Below, piece after piece: positions 18,042 through 27,171 of a stretch of 64,000 nucleotides of DNA. Positions within the stretch are counted from its first letter, which is position 1, and each line of letters begins with the position of its first letter. The notes beneath the pieces were generated by a model. It searched no databases, had not been told where the DNA came from, and worked only from the letters and a program-made list of their open reading frames with translations. The stretch lies in assembly GCF_900446695.1 (NCBI RefSeq), contig NZ_UAVP01000003.1:558001-622000 (forward strand), written 5' to 3'. This DNA is from Capnocytophaga sputigena. Its GTDB lineage: Bacteria; Bacteroidota; Bacteroidia; Flavobacteriales; Flavobacteriaceae. The position numbers were made by a program, and so were the translations under genes.

Positions 18042-18813
18042 TTACCAATCCTTCGTTGCCTCGTACGTTGAAAACGGTATTGTCGTTGAAAATAAGGTAT
18101 TGCCCTTTGATGCCCATTAGTTTACCATTATAAGTGGGGGTTTGCGACAATTGGAGAGAGCGCACTTGGGTAGGGTATTTTTCTACAGGGAAATGAATGC
18201 GTAGGGGAGTGATATCTTCGGTGATGTAGGGCTGTACTTCATTGGGTACAAAATCACGCATTTCTAATTTTACTCGCAATAAATCTACGGGGGTGATTTG
18301 GTTGGTGAGCATTTTGCGCCAATTGGTTTTATCGGCTAAATGTTCTTTGAGAGCAACCTCGGCAATGCCTGCTAAATAGCGATTGGGCACTTCGGCAAGG
18401 ATGAGGGCTTCGTGCGCCCCTTGGTCGATCCAGCGGGTTGGGGCTTGTGATTTACGGGTTACTCCTACTTTTACATCGCTAGAATTGGCAAGATATACAT
18501 AATGTGGTTGCAACTGCACTTGCTGTTCATAGCCTAAATCGCGTTCTTCGATATTGAGGTGTGCTTTGCTGAGTTCAGGGTGCATCACCCAATCAGCAGT
18601 TTGAGGGACTTCAAAAAAACACTCTTTGCAATAGCCCTGACGAAAGATTGGTTTGTTTTCACCACAATTCATACACTGAAAACGCACAAATTGGAGTGTT
18701 ATATCCTTGCCGATAAGTTGGTTCATCAGCACAAAATCACCTTCCATTGGCAAATAATACCGTATAGGGTCAGCCCATTCGGTAAGCATTTTTTGAAGTA
18801 CTCCTTGAAACAT
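18019..18813 (-). CDS. DUF2797 domain protein with a zinc-ribbon-like motif
   Basis: A cytoplasmic protein of 264 residues that matches the DUF2797 family. Cys47, Cys50, Cys62 and Cys65 (CMNC...CKEC) form a C-x2-C-x11-C-x2-C motif that probably binds zinc. Downstream, YVYLANSSDVKVGVTRK followed by TRWIDQGA resembles the GIY-YIG-like strand pattern noted for the family. No biochemical role is known. The C-terminal residues derive from an intergenic heptamer repeat. Its start lies 12 bases from the stop of rpe, so the two are probably cotranscribed. Confidence 0.8.
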   Translation of the reverse strand: MFQGVLQKMLTEWADPIRYYLPMEGDFVLMNQLIGKDITLQFVRFQCMNCGENKPIFRQGYCKECFFEVPQTADWVMHPELSKAHLNIEERDLGYEQQVQLQPHYVYLANSSDVKVGVTRKSQAPTRWIDQGAHEALILAEVPNRYLAGIAEVALKEHLADKTNWRKMLTNQITPVDLLRVKLEMRDFVPNEVQPYITEDITPLRIHFPVEKYPTQVRSLQLSQTPTYNGKLMGIKGQYLIFNDNTVFNVRGNEGLVIQLIIDN

Positions 18814-18825
18814 TGTTTTTATTGA

Positions 18826-19470
18826 CTATATGTGTTTTAAATCAGCAATGGTTTGAGTAGGATTGGCAGCATTGAACACAAAACTACCCGCTACTAAAGC
18901 ATCGGCACCTGCTTCTACTAATGCTTTGGCATTCTTTAGACTCACCCCTCCATCTATTTCAATAAGGGTTGAGGCTCCTGATTGTTCAATCAGCGTTTTG
19001 GCTTGGCGCACCTTTTTATAAGTATTTTCTATAAACGACTGACCACCAAAACCAGGGTTTACACTCATCAGTAAGAGCACATCTACGTCTTGAATAATAT
19101 CTTCGAGTACACTCACAGGAGTATGTGGATTTAGAGCTACTCCAGCTTTCATATTTTCAGCTTTAATGGCTTGCAAAGTGCGGTGCAGGTGTGTACACGC
19201 CTCGTAATGCACAGTGAGGATATCGCTGCCAAGTTTTGCAAAAGTACTGATGTAACGACTAGGGTCGACAATCATCAAGTGAACATCAAGAGGCTTGGTA
19301 GCGTGTTTTTGGATCACCGATAGTACGGGCATACCATAAGAGATGTTAGGCACGAACACACCATCCATAATATCAATATGAAACCAATCGGCTTCACTGG
19401 CATTTACCATTTCAATGGCTTGTTGTAGGTTGCCGAAATCGGCAGCAAGGAGAGAAGGCGCAAGAATCAT
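18826..19470 (-). CDS. rpe: Ribulose-phosphate 3-epimerase
   Basis: A TIM-barrel protein of 214 residues, the usual length. It interconverts D-ribulose 5-phosphate and D-xylulose 5-phosphate in the pentose phosphate pathway, in the cytoplasm. The metal-site and catalytic segments are intact: HIDIMDGVFVPN (His31, Asp33, Asp36), LDVHLMIVDP, MSVNPGFGGQ and the phosphate-gripping IDGGVS. It is downstream of sufB across a 50-base spacer made of heptamers and directly upstream of the DUF2797 gene. Confidence 0.95.
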   Translation of the reverse strand: MILAPSLLAADFGNLQQAIEMVNASEADWFHIDIMDGVFVPNISYGMPVLSVIQKHATKPLDVHLMIVDPSRYISTFAKLGSDILTVHYEACTHLHRTLQAIKAENMKAGVALNPHTPVSVLEDIIQDVDVLLLMSVNPGFGGQSFIENTYKKVRQAKTLIEQSGASTLIEIDGGVSLKNAKALVEAGADALVAGSFVFNAANPTQTIADLKHI

Positions 19471-19474
19471 ATTT

Positions 19475-19523
19475 TCAATTAATAATTAACAATTAATAAT
19501 TAACAAATTTCAATTAACAATTA
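19475..19523. repeat. Heptamer spacer between sufB and rpe
   Basis: Seven consecutive heptamers (TCAATTA, ATAATTA, ACAATTA, ATAATTA, ACAAATT, TCAATTA, ACAATTA) make up the entire spacer and include the sufB stop codon. Confidence 0.75.
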
Positions 19524-20990
19524 TCCTACACTGCCTTCTAAGGAGATTTCTAAGAGTTTTTGAGCTTCTACGGCGAACTCCATAGGTAGTTTGTTGAGTA
19601 CTTCTTTACCAAAACCATTTACGATGAGCGAAATAGCTTTTTCGGTATCAATACCACGCTGGTTACAATAGAAAATTTGGTCTTCACCAATTTTAGAAGT
19701 AGTAGCCTCGTGTTCTATTTGGGCTGTAGGGTTTTTAGCTTCTATATAAGGAAAAGTATGCGCTCCACAGAGGTTGCCCATCAAAAGGGAATCACACTGA
19801 GAGAAATTACGCGCATTTTTGGCATTAGGCACTACTTTTACCAATCCGCGGTAGCTATTTTGTGATTTGCCTGCCGAAATACCTTTAGAAATAATTGTAG
19901 ATTTGGTATTATTACCCAAATGTATCATCTTAGTACCTGTATCGGCTTGTTGAAAGTGATTGGTAACAGCAATAGAATAGAATTCACCTATAGAATTATC
20001 GCCTTTGAGCACTACAGAGGGATATTTCCAAGTGATTGCAGAACCTGTTTCTACTTGTGTCCACGATATTTTAGCATTTTTCTCAGCTAAAGCGCGTTTG
20101 GTTACAAAATTGTAAACTCCACCTTTACCGTCTTTATCACCAGGGAACCAGTTTTGTACTGTAGAATATTTAATTTCGCCATTATCCATTGCGATGAGTT
20201 CTACCACTGCTGCGTGGAGTTGGTTTTCATCGCGTTGAGGAGCTGTACAACCTTCGAGATAAGACACATAAGCGCCTTCATCAACAATGAGGAGGGTACG
20301 TTCAAACTGACCTGTACCTGCCTGATTGATACGGAAATAAGTAGAAAGCTCCATTGGGCAACGCACTCCCTTAGGCACATAGCAGAAAGAGCCATCGGAG
20401 AAGACAGCAGAGTTGAGAGCAGCATAGAAATTATCGGTTTTAGGCACTACCGTACCAAGGTACTTGCGGACAAGCTCAGGGTGTTTTTGGATAGCTTCAG
20501 AAATAGAGCAGAAAATAATACCACGTTCTGCTAAAGTTTTTTGGAAAGTAGTTGCTACCGACACCGAGTCCATTACCACATCCACAGCTACAGCAGGTTT
20601 ATCTTCCACCCCTGTAAGGCGTTTTTGTTCTTCAAGAGAGATGCCGAGTTTTTGGAAAGTTTCCAAAAGTTGTGGGTCTACCTCGTCTAAACTATTGAGT
20701 TTAGGTTTTTGTTTAGGAGCAGAATAGTAAGCAATATCTTGAAAATCGGGAGTTTCAAACTTAAGGTTTGCCCAATGAGGAGGGACTTCCATCGCTTGCC
20801 ACGCGCGGAAGGCATCTAAACGCCAATCGGTCATCCATTGAGGTTCGTTTTTCTTTTTAGAGAGGGCAATTACCACTTCCTCGTTAAGTCCTTTAGGGAA
20901 AGTTTCGGATTCTATATCAGTATAAAATCCGTATTTGTATTCACTGTTTTCTAATTCTTCTTTAAGTTCTTCTTCTGTATATTTAGCCAT
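19521..20990 (-). CDS. sufB: Fe-S cluster assembly scaffold protein SufB
   Basis: A protein of 489 residues, typical for SufB. The ATG at 20990 ([13 protein letters not shown]) is preferred to the in-frame ATG nine bases upstream because family members begin there. SufB forms the SufBCD complex that builds Fe-S clusters in the cytoplasm. Conserved segments include [38 protein letters not shown] and [15 protein letters not shown]; the Cys of EGCTAP is the one implicated in cluster or persulfide handling. sufC, sufD and sufS are not adjacent, which is unusual, since suf genes are normally clustered; rpe follows instead. Confidence 0.95.
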   Translation of the reverse strand: MAKYTEEELKEELENSEYKYGFYTDIESETFPKGLNEEVVIALSKKKNEPQWMTDWRLDAFRAWQAMEVPPHWANLKFETPDFQDIAYYSAPKQKPKLNSLDEVDPQLLETFQKLGISLEEQKRLTGVEDKPAVAVDVVMDSVSVATTFQKTLAERGIIFCSISEAIQKHPELVRKYLGTVVPKTDNFYAALNSAVFSDGSFCYVPKGVRCPMELSTYFRINQAGTGQFERTLLIVDEGAYVSYLEGCTAPQRDENQLHAAVVELIAMDNGEIKYSTVQNWFPGDKDGKGGVYNFVTKRALAEKNAKISWTQVETGSAITWKYPSVVLKGDNSIGEFYSIAVTNHFQQADTGTKMIHLGNNTKSTIISKGISAGKSQNSYRGLVKVVPNAKNARNFSQCDSLLMGNLCGAHTFPYIEAKNPTAQIEHEATTSKIGEDQIFYCNQRGIDTEKAISLIVNGFGKEVLNKLPMEFAVEAQKLLEISLEGSVG

Positions 20991-21029
20991 TTTTAGCAAT
21001 TAACGATTTACAATTAATAATTAAGTGGG

Positions 21030-21037
21030 CAAAGATA
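21030..21037 (-). promoter_or_regulatory. Putative -7 box for sufB
   Basis: TATCTTTG on the minus strand fits TAnnTTTG and lies 39 bases before the ATG. The upstream -33 TTG is not evident. Confidence 0.4.
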
Positions 21038-21121
21038 GTACTTTAAATTGAATCTAAAATACTATCTTTATAATTATTTTCTATCTCATATAAAAGAAAA
21101 AGATAAAAAGGTGAGAAATTA

Positions 21122-21673
21122 TCACTTAATTAGAGTATCTAAGAGTTCGTGGACAGCATCGCTATTCCAACGAGCAATTCCTTCTTTTTGAGCACGCACA
21201 AGTCCGTTTTTATCTACGATATAACCTGAGGGGATTTTTTCGGGGTCGAAAGGCATTTTCTCACCGATGATAAGGTAGGTTACTTTGAAATGGAAATTGC
21301 GTTTTTGCATCATCTCTTCCACTGGTTCGTGACGCTCGTTAGTAATGATATAGAAATCTACTTTATCCTTATAAGCATCGTAGAGTTTTTCTACTGCATA
21401 GAGGTCGGCAATACTAATACCGCGCCAAGAGGAGAAGAAATACACGAATGAAGGTTTCTTTCCTTCAGTTTGTGAGTAGTTGAACTGCACATCATTGCGA
21501 TCTTTGAGTTGCCAACTGAAGTCGATTTTTTGAGCTTTATCAGCGGGAATGATGTCTACCGAACTAGCGAAAATTCGTTGTAGCAAAATCTTACTTTCAT
21601 AACCTAAGGGGGTTACGAAGAAAGAAAGTACAAAAAGGATAAGGAGTAGATTGAGTATGGTACGTTTTTTCAT
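21122..21673 (-). CDS. Membrane-anchored thioredoxin-fold protein lacking the CxxC motif
   Basis: A protein of 183 residues with one N-terminal membrane segment (about 5-24) and a periplasmic TlpA/thioredoxin-like domain. The usual W-C-x-x-C position reads SSWRGIS, so Arg84 and Ser87 replace both cysteines. The fold is otherwise recognisable: FVYFFSSW strand, VDFYIITNE, and a cis-Pro segment KIPSGYIVDKNG. It therefore cannot work as a dithiol oxidoreductase; a binding or structural role is inferred. It is 10 bases downstream of the DUF4268 gene, likely in one transcript. Confidence 0.75.
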   Translation of the reverse strand: MKKRTILNLLLILFVLSFFVTPLGYESKILLQRIFASSVDIIPADKAQKIDFSWQLKDRNDVQFNYSQTEGKKPSFVYFFSSWRGISIADLYAVEKLYDAYKDKVDFYIITNERHEPVEEMMQKRNFHFKVTYLIIGEKMPFDPEKIPSGYIVDKNGLVRAQKEGIARWNSDAVHELLDTLIK

Positions 21674-21683
21674 ATAAACTAAA

Positions 21684-22118
21684 TTATTTTTCTTCTTGAA
21701 TGATATCTTTATATTCAGCCCAAAAAGCTTCGAACTGCGACATTGATTGGTATAGGAACTCCATTGTTTGTTGCCAAGTGGCTTTGTTGTGAATGGTTAC
21801 GTCTTGCAATTCTACATATACACAACTGATTTCTTTACCATTATTTAAGAGAAAACTCTCTTCAAAAACAGCGTTAGGAAGATATTCTTCTTGGAGTATA
21901 GTTTTGAGTGACAGCAATTTATTGTAGTACAAGCTACGTGTTGCCTCATCAGAGTCTTCAACAGCAAGTAGCACCCGTGCTTTACGAGTGTCGAATGAAA
22001 ACTTAAAGCTAAAATCCTTGATTTTGGTATCATAGAGCGTCCATTTGCGAGGAAACGATTTACCAAAGGATATCCAGAAGTCTTCGCGTAGTTTTTTTGC
22101 TTCGGCTTTACTATACAC
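21684..22118 (-). CDS. DUF4268 domain protein
   Basis: A small cytoplasmic protein of 144 residues matching the DUF4268 family, with conserved W and F positions (DFWISFGKSFPRKW near 13-26; FKFSFDTRKARVLLAVE near 38-54). The family's fold resembles restriction-endonuclease-like domains, but no nuclease motif can be claimed from this sequence. It is an independent single-domain protein of the usual size. It sits upstream of the cysteine-less thioredoxin-fold gene and follows a heptamer spacer. Confidence 0.7.
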   Translation of the reverse strand: MYSKAEAKKLREDFWISFGKSFPRKWTLYDTKIKDFSFKFSFDTRKARVLLAVEDSDEATRSLYYNKLLSLKTILQEEYLPNAVFEESFLLNNGKEISCVYVELQDVTIHNKATWQQTMEFLYQSMSQFEAFWAEYKDIIQEEK

Positions 22119-22126
22119 TTTTAATT

Positions 22127-22168
22127 AGGTAACAGGTGATAGACGATAGGTGGTGACAGATGATAATA
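22127..22168. repeat. Heptamer spacer upstream of the DUF4268 gene
   Basis: Six heptamers (AGGTAAC, AGGTGAT, AGACGAT, AGGTGGT, GACAGAT, GATAATA) fill the gap between the DUF4268 start and the stop codon at 22171. Confidence 0.6.
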
Positions 22169-22170
22169 GA

Positions 22171-22908
22171 TTAATTGAAATTTATTTGGGCGGAGAAAGT
22201 GATAGGCGCTCCATCTATTTGCTTGTAAAAAGTAAACTTATAAAAAGTGGAACCGTCTTTTTCTAAAACACCATATTTTTGTTCTTCTACATCAAAAGCT
22301 AGAAATACATCAGGAGTATTGATTTTTCTAAGTTTGAATTGCAATTGATTTGTTTTTTTATCAAACAACTCATATCCCGTATTAGTTGGTTTAGCATACA
22401 GAAATAGAATAAGAGGTTCGCTTATAGGCGCAGCAGTAGATGTGAGTTCGGGTACTGCGGTTGTTGCTGAGGGAATAGAAGGTTTTGAGACTACTGAAGG
22501 AGCTTGATAAGCTTCCTTGAAAGTTGCTAATTCTGCACCTGAAAGGGCATTGCGCAAGGCTTCTTGGTAGGATTTCTTAAACTCTTTTTCACGGCTTTTG
22601 CCTATCTGAGAAGTGAAGACCGCTTTATTAGTACAATCGGTGAGGAGGAATTGTACTTTAGAGGTCATCATATTTGATTCATTCTTCACATCGGCTTTTA
22701 GGGCATCACAAGGGTTTTGGAGTAGATCGGCAGGAGCTTCACTCTCCATATAGGCTTTGAAACCTTGTTTTTCAAGCAAGAATTTCGTGAGCATATTGAG
22801 TTGGTACTGATTGTCTTCTTTTTGGAAAGCATAGCGATTAGGGACAATCACGGTTTGTGCTACAAGAGTTAGTGGTAGTAATACTACTAAAAATAATATT
22901 TTTTTCAT
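22171..22908 (-). CDS. Conserved secreted protein of unknown function
   Basis: A protein of 245 residues with a clear signal peptide (MKKILFLVVLLPLTLVAQ), so periplasmic or outer-membrane associated. No catalytic motif is recognised. A pair of cysteines (in NPCDAL and LTDCTNK) could form a disulfide. A Pro/Ser/Thr-rich hinge near 130-160 separates an N-terminal domain from a C-terminal beta part (DKKTNQLQFKLRK, FYKFTFYKQ). A MITE-like element ends 17 bases upstream of the ATG, so the promoter must lie in or beyond that element. Confidence 0.6.
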   Translation of the reverse strand: MKKILFLVVLLPLTLVAQTVIVPNRYAFQKEDNQYQLNMLTKFLLEKQGFKAYMESEAPADLLQNPCDALKADVKNESNMMTSKVQFLLTDCTNKAVFTSQIGKSREKEFKKSYQEALRNALSGAELATFKEAYQAPSVVSKPSIPSATTAVPELTSTAAPISEPLILFLYAKPTNTGYELFDKKTNQLQFKLRKINTPDVFLAFDVEEQKYGVLEKDGSTFYKFTFYKQIDGAPITFSAQINFN

Positions 22909-22924
22909 TGGGTTTATTTATTTA

Positions 22925-23151
22925 TTTAACGCGAGTTCGGTATAAGTAATTAAAATATTTTTAATCTCCCACAAAGCCAGCGAGTTGGCGCAGCTGGGTA
23001 TGTGAAACACGAATTTTCACGAAATTTGGAGTGCATAAAAATTTTTATTTTTTATTATCTCACGAATTTTCACCTGACGGTGAATTATTTTGTGAATATA
23101 TTATGTTACAAATCTGTAAATCAATGTTCTGTTATATAGAACTCACGTTTA
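22925..23151 (+). mobile_element. MITE-like element, copy 2
   Basis: It fills most of the 318-base gap between two minus-strand genes. Terminal inverted repeats are clear: AACGCGAGTTC at 22928-22938 and GAACTCACGTT at 23139-23149 (10 of 11 match). The inner half carries TTCACC-TGAC-GGTGAA and a TGTAAATCAATGTT box, both shared with copy 1 at 16908-17124. There is no transposase gene. The rest of the gap (23152-23226) is AT-rich and holds nothing recognised. Confidence 0.65.
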
Positions 23152-23226
23152 TTACAATGTTTTTTTTGAATTTTAGCACTAGACTTACGATTTCGCTGAG
23201 TTTAACGCAAATATAATAAAAAGATG

Positions 23227-25059
23227 TTATTCTTCGTTATTTTTCATACGCGCTTCTAGTTCGGCTTGGAATTCCTCGATAACGGGTTTCATAGTGCTTT
23301 CGGGGAGGTCGGAGATACGAATGTACATTAGTCCATCAACAGAATTGTTGAACAGCGGGTCGACATTGAAAGCGATAACTTTGGCGTTTTGCTTGATATA
23401 CTTTTTAATAAGCACTGGCAAACGCAAATTCCCAGGTTCGAGTTCATCAATTAGTTTATCAAACTTATTAAGGTCAGCTTTAGTTTCGTCGAAAATAAAG
23501 TCTTTATCTTCATCTTTTAGTTTAACTTTAAACTCTTTTTTCGGGCGTACATATTGAGCGATATAAGGGTCGTAGAAGTTAGACTTCATAAACTCTATCA
23601 TCAGTGATTTAGAAAAGTTAGAGAACTGGTTGCTGATGCTCACACTGCCCAGCAAGAAAGAGTGTTCAGGATAGCGCAAAGTAGTGTGAGCAATCCCTTT
23701 CCAAAGCAAAAACAGCGGCATTGGTTTCTGTTGGTATTCTGAAATGATAAAAGCACGCCCCATTTCGATAGTTTTACTCATCATATCATAGAGTTCGGGC
23801 TCAAAGCGGAACAAATCGTGTGTATAGAAGCCTTCAATACCATATTTAGGGAAAATTTCGGCGCCTAATCCCATACGATAAGCTCCTGCAATTTTCTTAG
23901 CTTCATTATCCCAAAGGAAAAGATGGTGATAATAGAGGTCGAATTTATCGACATCGGAAGAAGCGTTAGTCCCCTCCCCTACTTCACGGAAGGTAATTTC
24001 ACGCAAGCGACCTATTTCCTTCATTATATTAGGGATTTCCTGATAAGGCGCTAAGAAAACCTCGTAGTTATTGTTTTTCAGCAGTCGGTAATCCTTTTTA
24101 GTTACATTTTCTACTTCTTTTTCTATAAGGTCTTGCCGTATAGGAGCTTCAATTTGTTGTGGATTAGGAGCACCTTTGTTTGATTTCAATACATTAGGCA
24201 AAGGCAAGAATTTTTTATCTTGTTCAAAAGCGTTGGCTAAGATGTAGGTTTTCTTGCGGAGGAATTCGGTAAAATCGGCTAAATCAGTATGTTCTTCTTG
24301 CATAGCTACCGAAATAGGTTTACCAATGCGTATGTAGATAGTACGCTGTTTTTGAGTAAGGAGTTCTGAAGGTAATTTAGCAGTGCGCAAAGTATCACTT
24401 AGGCTCGCTAAAAAGTAGAATAATTTACTATTTTTAGCGTGGAAATAAATAGGCACGATAGGCACTTTGGCTTTTTTAGCGAGCTTCATTGCAGCTTCTT
24501 CCCAAGGTTTATCGACCATTAGTTGTCCTTCTTTGGTTACAGACACTTCACCAGCAGGAAAAAGCCCCAAAGGTTTTCCTTCTTTGAGATGTGCTATGGT
24601 GTGCTTGAAGCCAACTATACTAGATTTTACATCCTTGCGGTCTTCAAACGGATTGACTGGTAACACATAAGGAGCCAAAGGCTCAATGCGTTGCAAGAGA
24701 AAGTTCGCCATAATTTTGAAATCAGGGCGTTTTTCTAAGAGCAATTTGAGGAGCAAAATACCATCAATCCCGCCCAGTGGGTGGTTAGAAATCGTGATAA
24801 AAGCTCCTTCTTTGGGGATATTTTTAAAATCTTCTTCAGGTATTTCAAATTTTATTTCAAACTCATCTAACAGTTTGTTAAGGAAGTCTAAGCCCTCGTA
24901 TTTTTTGGTTCGGTTGTAAATAGCATTGAGTTTGGAGAGACGGAGCAGCTTCATCAGTGTCCATCCTCCAAAAGTACCCAAGAAGCCAAGTTTATCAATA
25001 TTAATTGCTTTGGCTACTTCTTTGGCACTCACCAATCCTTTATCTTTTTGCATTCTCAT
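23227..25059 (-). CDS. Bifunctional acyltransferase, OlsF-like (O-acyl plus GNAT-type N-acyl transferase)
   Basis: A fusion protein of 610 residues. The N-terminal half is a PlsC/hemolysin-type lysophospholipid acyltransferase: TISNHPLGGIDG with His93 and Asp99 (an H-x5-D variant of HX4D), then FPAGEVSV near 168. The C-terminal half (about 330-530) is a GNAT-like putative hemolysin/OlsB domain (LREITFREVGEGTNASSDVDKFD, GAYRMGLG, ELYDMMSKTIEMGRAFI). This architecture matches OlsF of Serratia and Flavobacterium, which makes ornithine lipids by N- and then O-acylation; glycine lipids are an alternative product in Bacteroidota. It is 14 bases downstream of the NhaP-type antiporter gene, so the two are probably cotranscribed. 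Confidence 0.8.
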   Translation of the reverse strand: MRMQKDKGLVSAKEVAKAINIDKLGFLGTFGGWTLMKLLRLSKLNAIYNRTKKYEGLDFLNKLLDEFEIKFEIPEEDFKNIPKEGAFITISNHPLGGIDGILLLKLLLEKRPDFKIMANFLLQRIEPLAPYVLPVNPFEDRKDVKSSIVGFKHTIAHLKEGKPLGLFPAGEVSVTKEGQLMVDKPWEEAAMKLAKKAKVPIVPIYFHAKNSKLFYFLASLSDTLRTAKLPSELLTQKQRTIYIRIGKPISVAMQEEHTDLADFTEFLRKKTYILANAFEQDKKFLPLPNVLKSNKGAPNPQQIEAPIRQDLIEKEVENVTKKDYRLLKNNNYEVFLAPYQEIPNIMKEIGRLREITFREVGEGTNASSDVDKFDLYYHHLFLWDNEAKKIAGAYRMGLGAEIFPKYGIEGFYTHDLFRFEPELYDMMSKTIEMGRAFIISEYQQKPMPLFLLWKGIAHTTLRYPEHSFLLGSVSISNQFSNFSKSLMIEFMKSNFYDPYIAQYVRPKKEFKVKLKDEDKDFIFDETKADLNKFDKLIDELEPGNLRLPVLIKKYIKQNAKVIAFNVDPLFNNSVDGLMYIRISDLPESTMKPVIEEFQAELEARMKNNEE

Positions 25060-25073
25060 TCGTTATTAAAGTT

Positions 25074-26378
25074 TTATGATTGTTTTCCTTTTTGCAGTTG
25101 CTTTATTCTTTTGAGTCGTAACATCACCACATCGCGATGTAAGGCTTTAGAGGCTACTTTGCCTACAGTGAGCCCTTGTACCAAGATAGAAAACAATACC
25201 ACTATGTAAGTAATCTGCAACAATGTTTCCTTAAGTCCGCCCTTATCGGCTGGGATAGAGAGCACTAAAGCGATGGAAACTCCTCCTCGCACACCCCCCC
25301 ACACCATAGTGATGAGTGATCCACGGGAATAGGTAGTCGCTTTGCGCAATATGGTTTTGGCAGGGATATAGATAGCTAAAGCACGCCCTAAAAGGCAGAC
25401 AAGGATAGCGACTCCTCCTAAGAGGAACTGTTCATTTAGATTATTGATCAACAACATCTCAAAGCCTATGAATAGGAACAAGATGGCATTCATTATCTCA
25501 TCGACAATTGCCCAAAACTTCTCTAAATAGTCCTTATTTTCGGCACTATTTGCTTTTTTACCTACGTTACCCACAAAAAGTCCTGCGATTACCATTGCCA
25601 AAGGCGAGGATACGTGAGAGGTTTTGGCAATAAGGAAGCCTCCCATTACTACGGCTAAAGTGAGCAAGACACTCACGTGATAGTCGTCGGCTTTTTTCAT
25701 CATTTCGGAAGCTATCCAGCCTAAGAGCACTCCTAAGAAAATTCCTCCTCCAGCTTCTAAAAGGAAAAGTTTTGTAATGGCATTGAAAGAAGGTTCAAAA
25801 GTATGATCGGTAGCTAATTTGAGTACTACAGCGAACATTACGACAGCTACCCCATCGTTGAAAAGAGATTCACCAGTAATTTTATTTTCGATACGTTTAG
25901 GTACATTAGCTTGCTTGAGCACCCCCAACACTACAATAGGGTCGGTAGGGGAAATGAGCGTACCAAAGAGCAAGCAATACACATAAGGAATTTTAATACC
26001 TATAAAAGGTGCGATATAGTACAGCAGTGCTGATATGAAGAAAGCTGAGAGCACTACACTTACTGTTGCATAAGTGAAAATAGGGAGACGGTGGCTTTTA
26101 AGGTCGTTGATATTGATGTGGAGAGCTCCTGCAAAGAGGAGGAAGTTAAGCATTGCCCCCATTAAGATTTCGGTAAAATCGAATCCTTGTAATAGAGATT
26201 CCAAGCGGTGTGCTAAACCTGAGAATATTTCACCACCAAAAAGACGTACGCCTACTGATACCATCATAGCAATCACCATAATACCTATAGTCATAGGTAG
26301 CTTTACGTAGCGCACGTTCACGTACGAAAACAAGGCAGCTAAGACGATAATCACTGAAAAAGCGTAGTATAACTCCAT
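25074..26378 (-). CDS. NhaP-type Na+(K+)/H+ antiporter (CPA1 family)
   Basis: An inner-membrane protein of 434 residues with about 12 hydrophobic segments, full length for CPA1 antiporters. The key motifs are intact: LISPTDPIVVLGVL near 140-155 and TGESLFNDGVAVVMF near 167-182, which carries the ion-binding Asn-Asp pair. GGVRGGVSIALVLS lies near 365. It exchanges Na+ or K+ for protons for pH and salt homeostasis. It lacks the long cytosolic regulatory tail of some relatives. The OlsF-like gene follows at once; a promoter lies at 26399-26429. Confidence 0.9.
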   Translation of the reverse strand: MELYYAFSVIIVLAALFSYVNVRYVKLPMTIGIMVIAMMVSVGVRLFGGEIFSGLAHRLESLLQGFDFTEILMGAMLNFLLFAGALHININDLKSHRLPIFTYATVSVVLSAFFISALLYYIAPFIGIKIPYVYCLLFGTLISPTDPIVVLGVLKQANVPKRIENKITGESLFNDGVAVVMFAVVLKLATDHTFEPSFNAITKLFLLEAGGGIFLGVLLGWIASEMMKKADDYHVSVLLTLAVVMGGFLIAKTSHVSSPLAMVIAGLFVGNVGKKANSAENKDYLEKFWAIVDEIMNAILFLFIGFEMLLINNLNEQFLLGGVAILVCLLGRALAIYIPAKTILRKATTYSRGSLITMVWGGVRGGVSIALVLSIPADKGGLKETLLQITYIVVLFSILVQGLTVGKVASKALHRDVVMLRLKRIKQLQKGKQS

Positions 26379-26398
26379 ATTACTATTTTATTTGTGGG

Positions 26399-26429
26399 CA
26401 AAGGTACAAAAATAATAATAAATGACAAA
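26399..26429 (-). promoter_or_regulatory. Promoter for the antiporter/acyltransferase pair
   Basis: On the minus strand TTTG (26426-26429), 19 bases and TACCTTTG (26399-26406) match the consensus. Confidence 0.75.
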
Positions 26430-26597
26430 TGCTATATAGTCTTTTGTAAGAAAAAACTTTGCCAAAGGCAATTGTTTAATTCTATAACCTTTAGCGATAA
26501 ATGTATTTAATCAACTTCAATATATAAATCTGCTAATTAACTACCACCAACTTCAATTGAGTATTATTAAAAATCTTTTTTTAAACCAGTTTCTACA

Positions 26598-27140
26598 TTA
26601 ATACTCTAAGTATTTCTCTTTGGATAAAGGTTCAATCTTAACATTTTCTGTATCTTTTAAATCTATTACTATAAACTCTAAATCCTTGAAGTAGATATTT
26701 TGAGCAGTATTTGTTCTAGCAGCATCAGCATCTAAGAAAAGTATATTTTGAAGCTCCTCTGGTACACTGATTTCACTTCCTTTTATCGTCTCTTTCCATT
26801 TAAGTTCAGAAATTTTAACTAAATAGTATCCTTCTTTAAAAGGTATATTTTTAAAATAAAAATTATAGTGTTGTAATTTTCTTTTAGTTTTCAAATACAT
26901 TATTTTATTATGATATTTAAATTCATATCGTTTTTGAAAATAACCTACTCCCATATCTTCGAAAGCCCATTTGTACAATGCTATAATCGCCTTATTGTTG
27001 TTGTATATTTCATTTTTGAGAGCTACCCCTTCGTCTAAAAACTGAAAGCAAAAAACATCACGATCTGTTGCTACAACTTTTTTCTGACTATAGCATAATG
27101 GTATAAAGAATAAGCATAATAAAGTAAAAAATCTCTTCAT
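26598..27140 (-). CDS. Secreted protein of unknown function
   Basis: A protein of 180 residues with signal peptide MKRFFTLLCLFFIPLCYSQ. The mature part is Lys- and Tyr-rich (RYEFKYHNKIMYLKTKRK, HYNFYFKNIPFKEGYYL) with a likely beta-rich fold. No family was recognised and no catalytic motif is visible. The base composition is more AT-rich than its neighbours. It stands alone between the antiporter and DUF4294 genes. Confidence 0.5.
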   Translation of the reverse strand: MKRFFTLLCLFFIPLCYSQKKVVATDRDVFCFQFLDEGVALKNEIYNNNKAIIALYKWAFEDMGVGYFQKRYEFKYHNKIMYLKTKRKLQHYNFYFKNIPFKEGYYLVKISELKWKETIKGSEISVPEELQNILFLDADAARTNTAQNIYFKDLEFIVIDLKDTENVKIEPLSKEKYLEY

Positions 27141-27171
27141 AGTAATTATTTTATTTAACTTGTTAGCTGAA

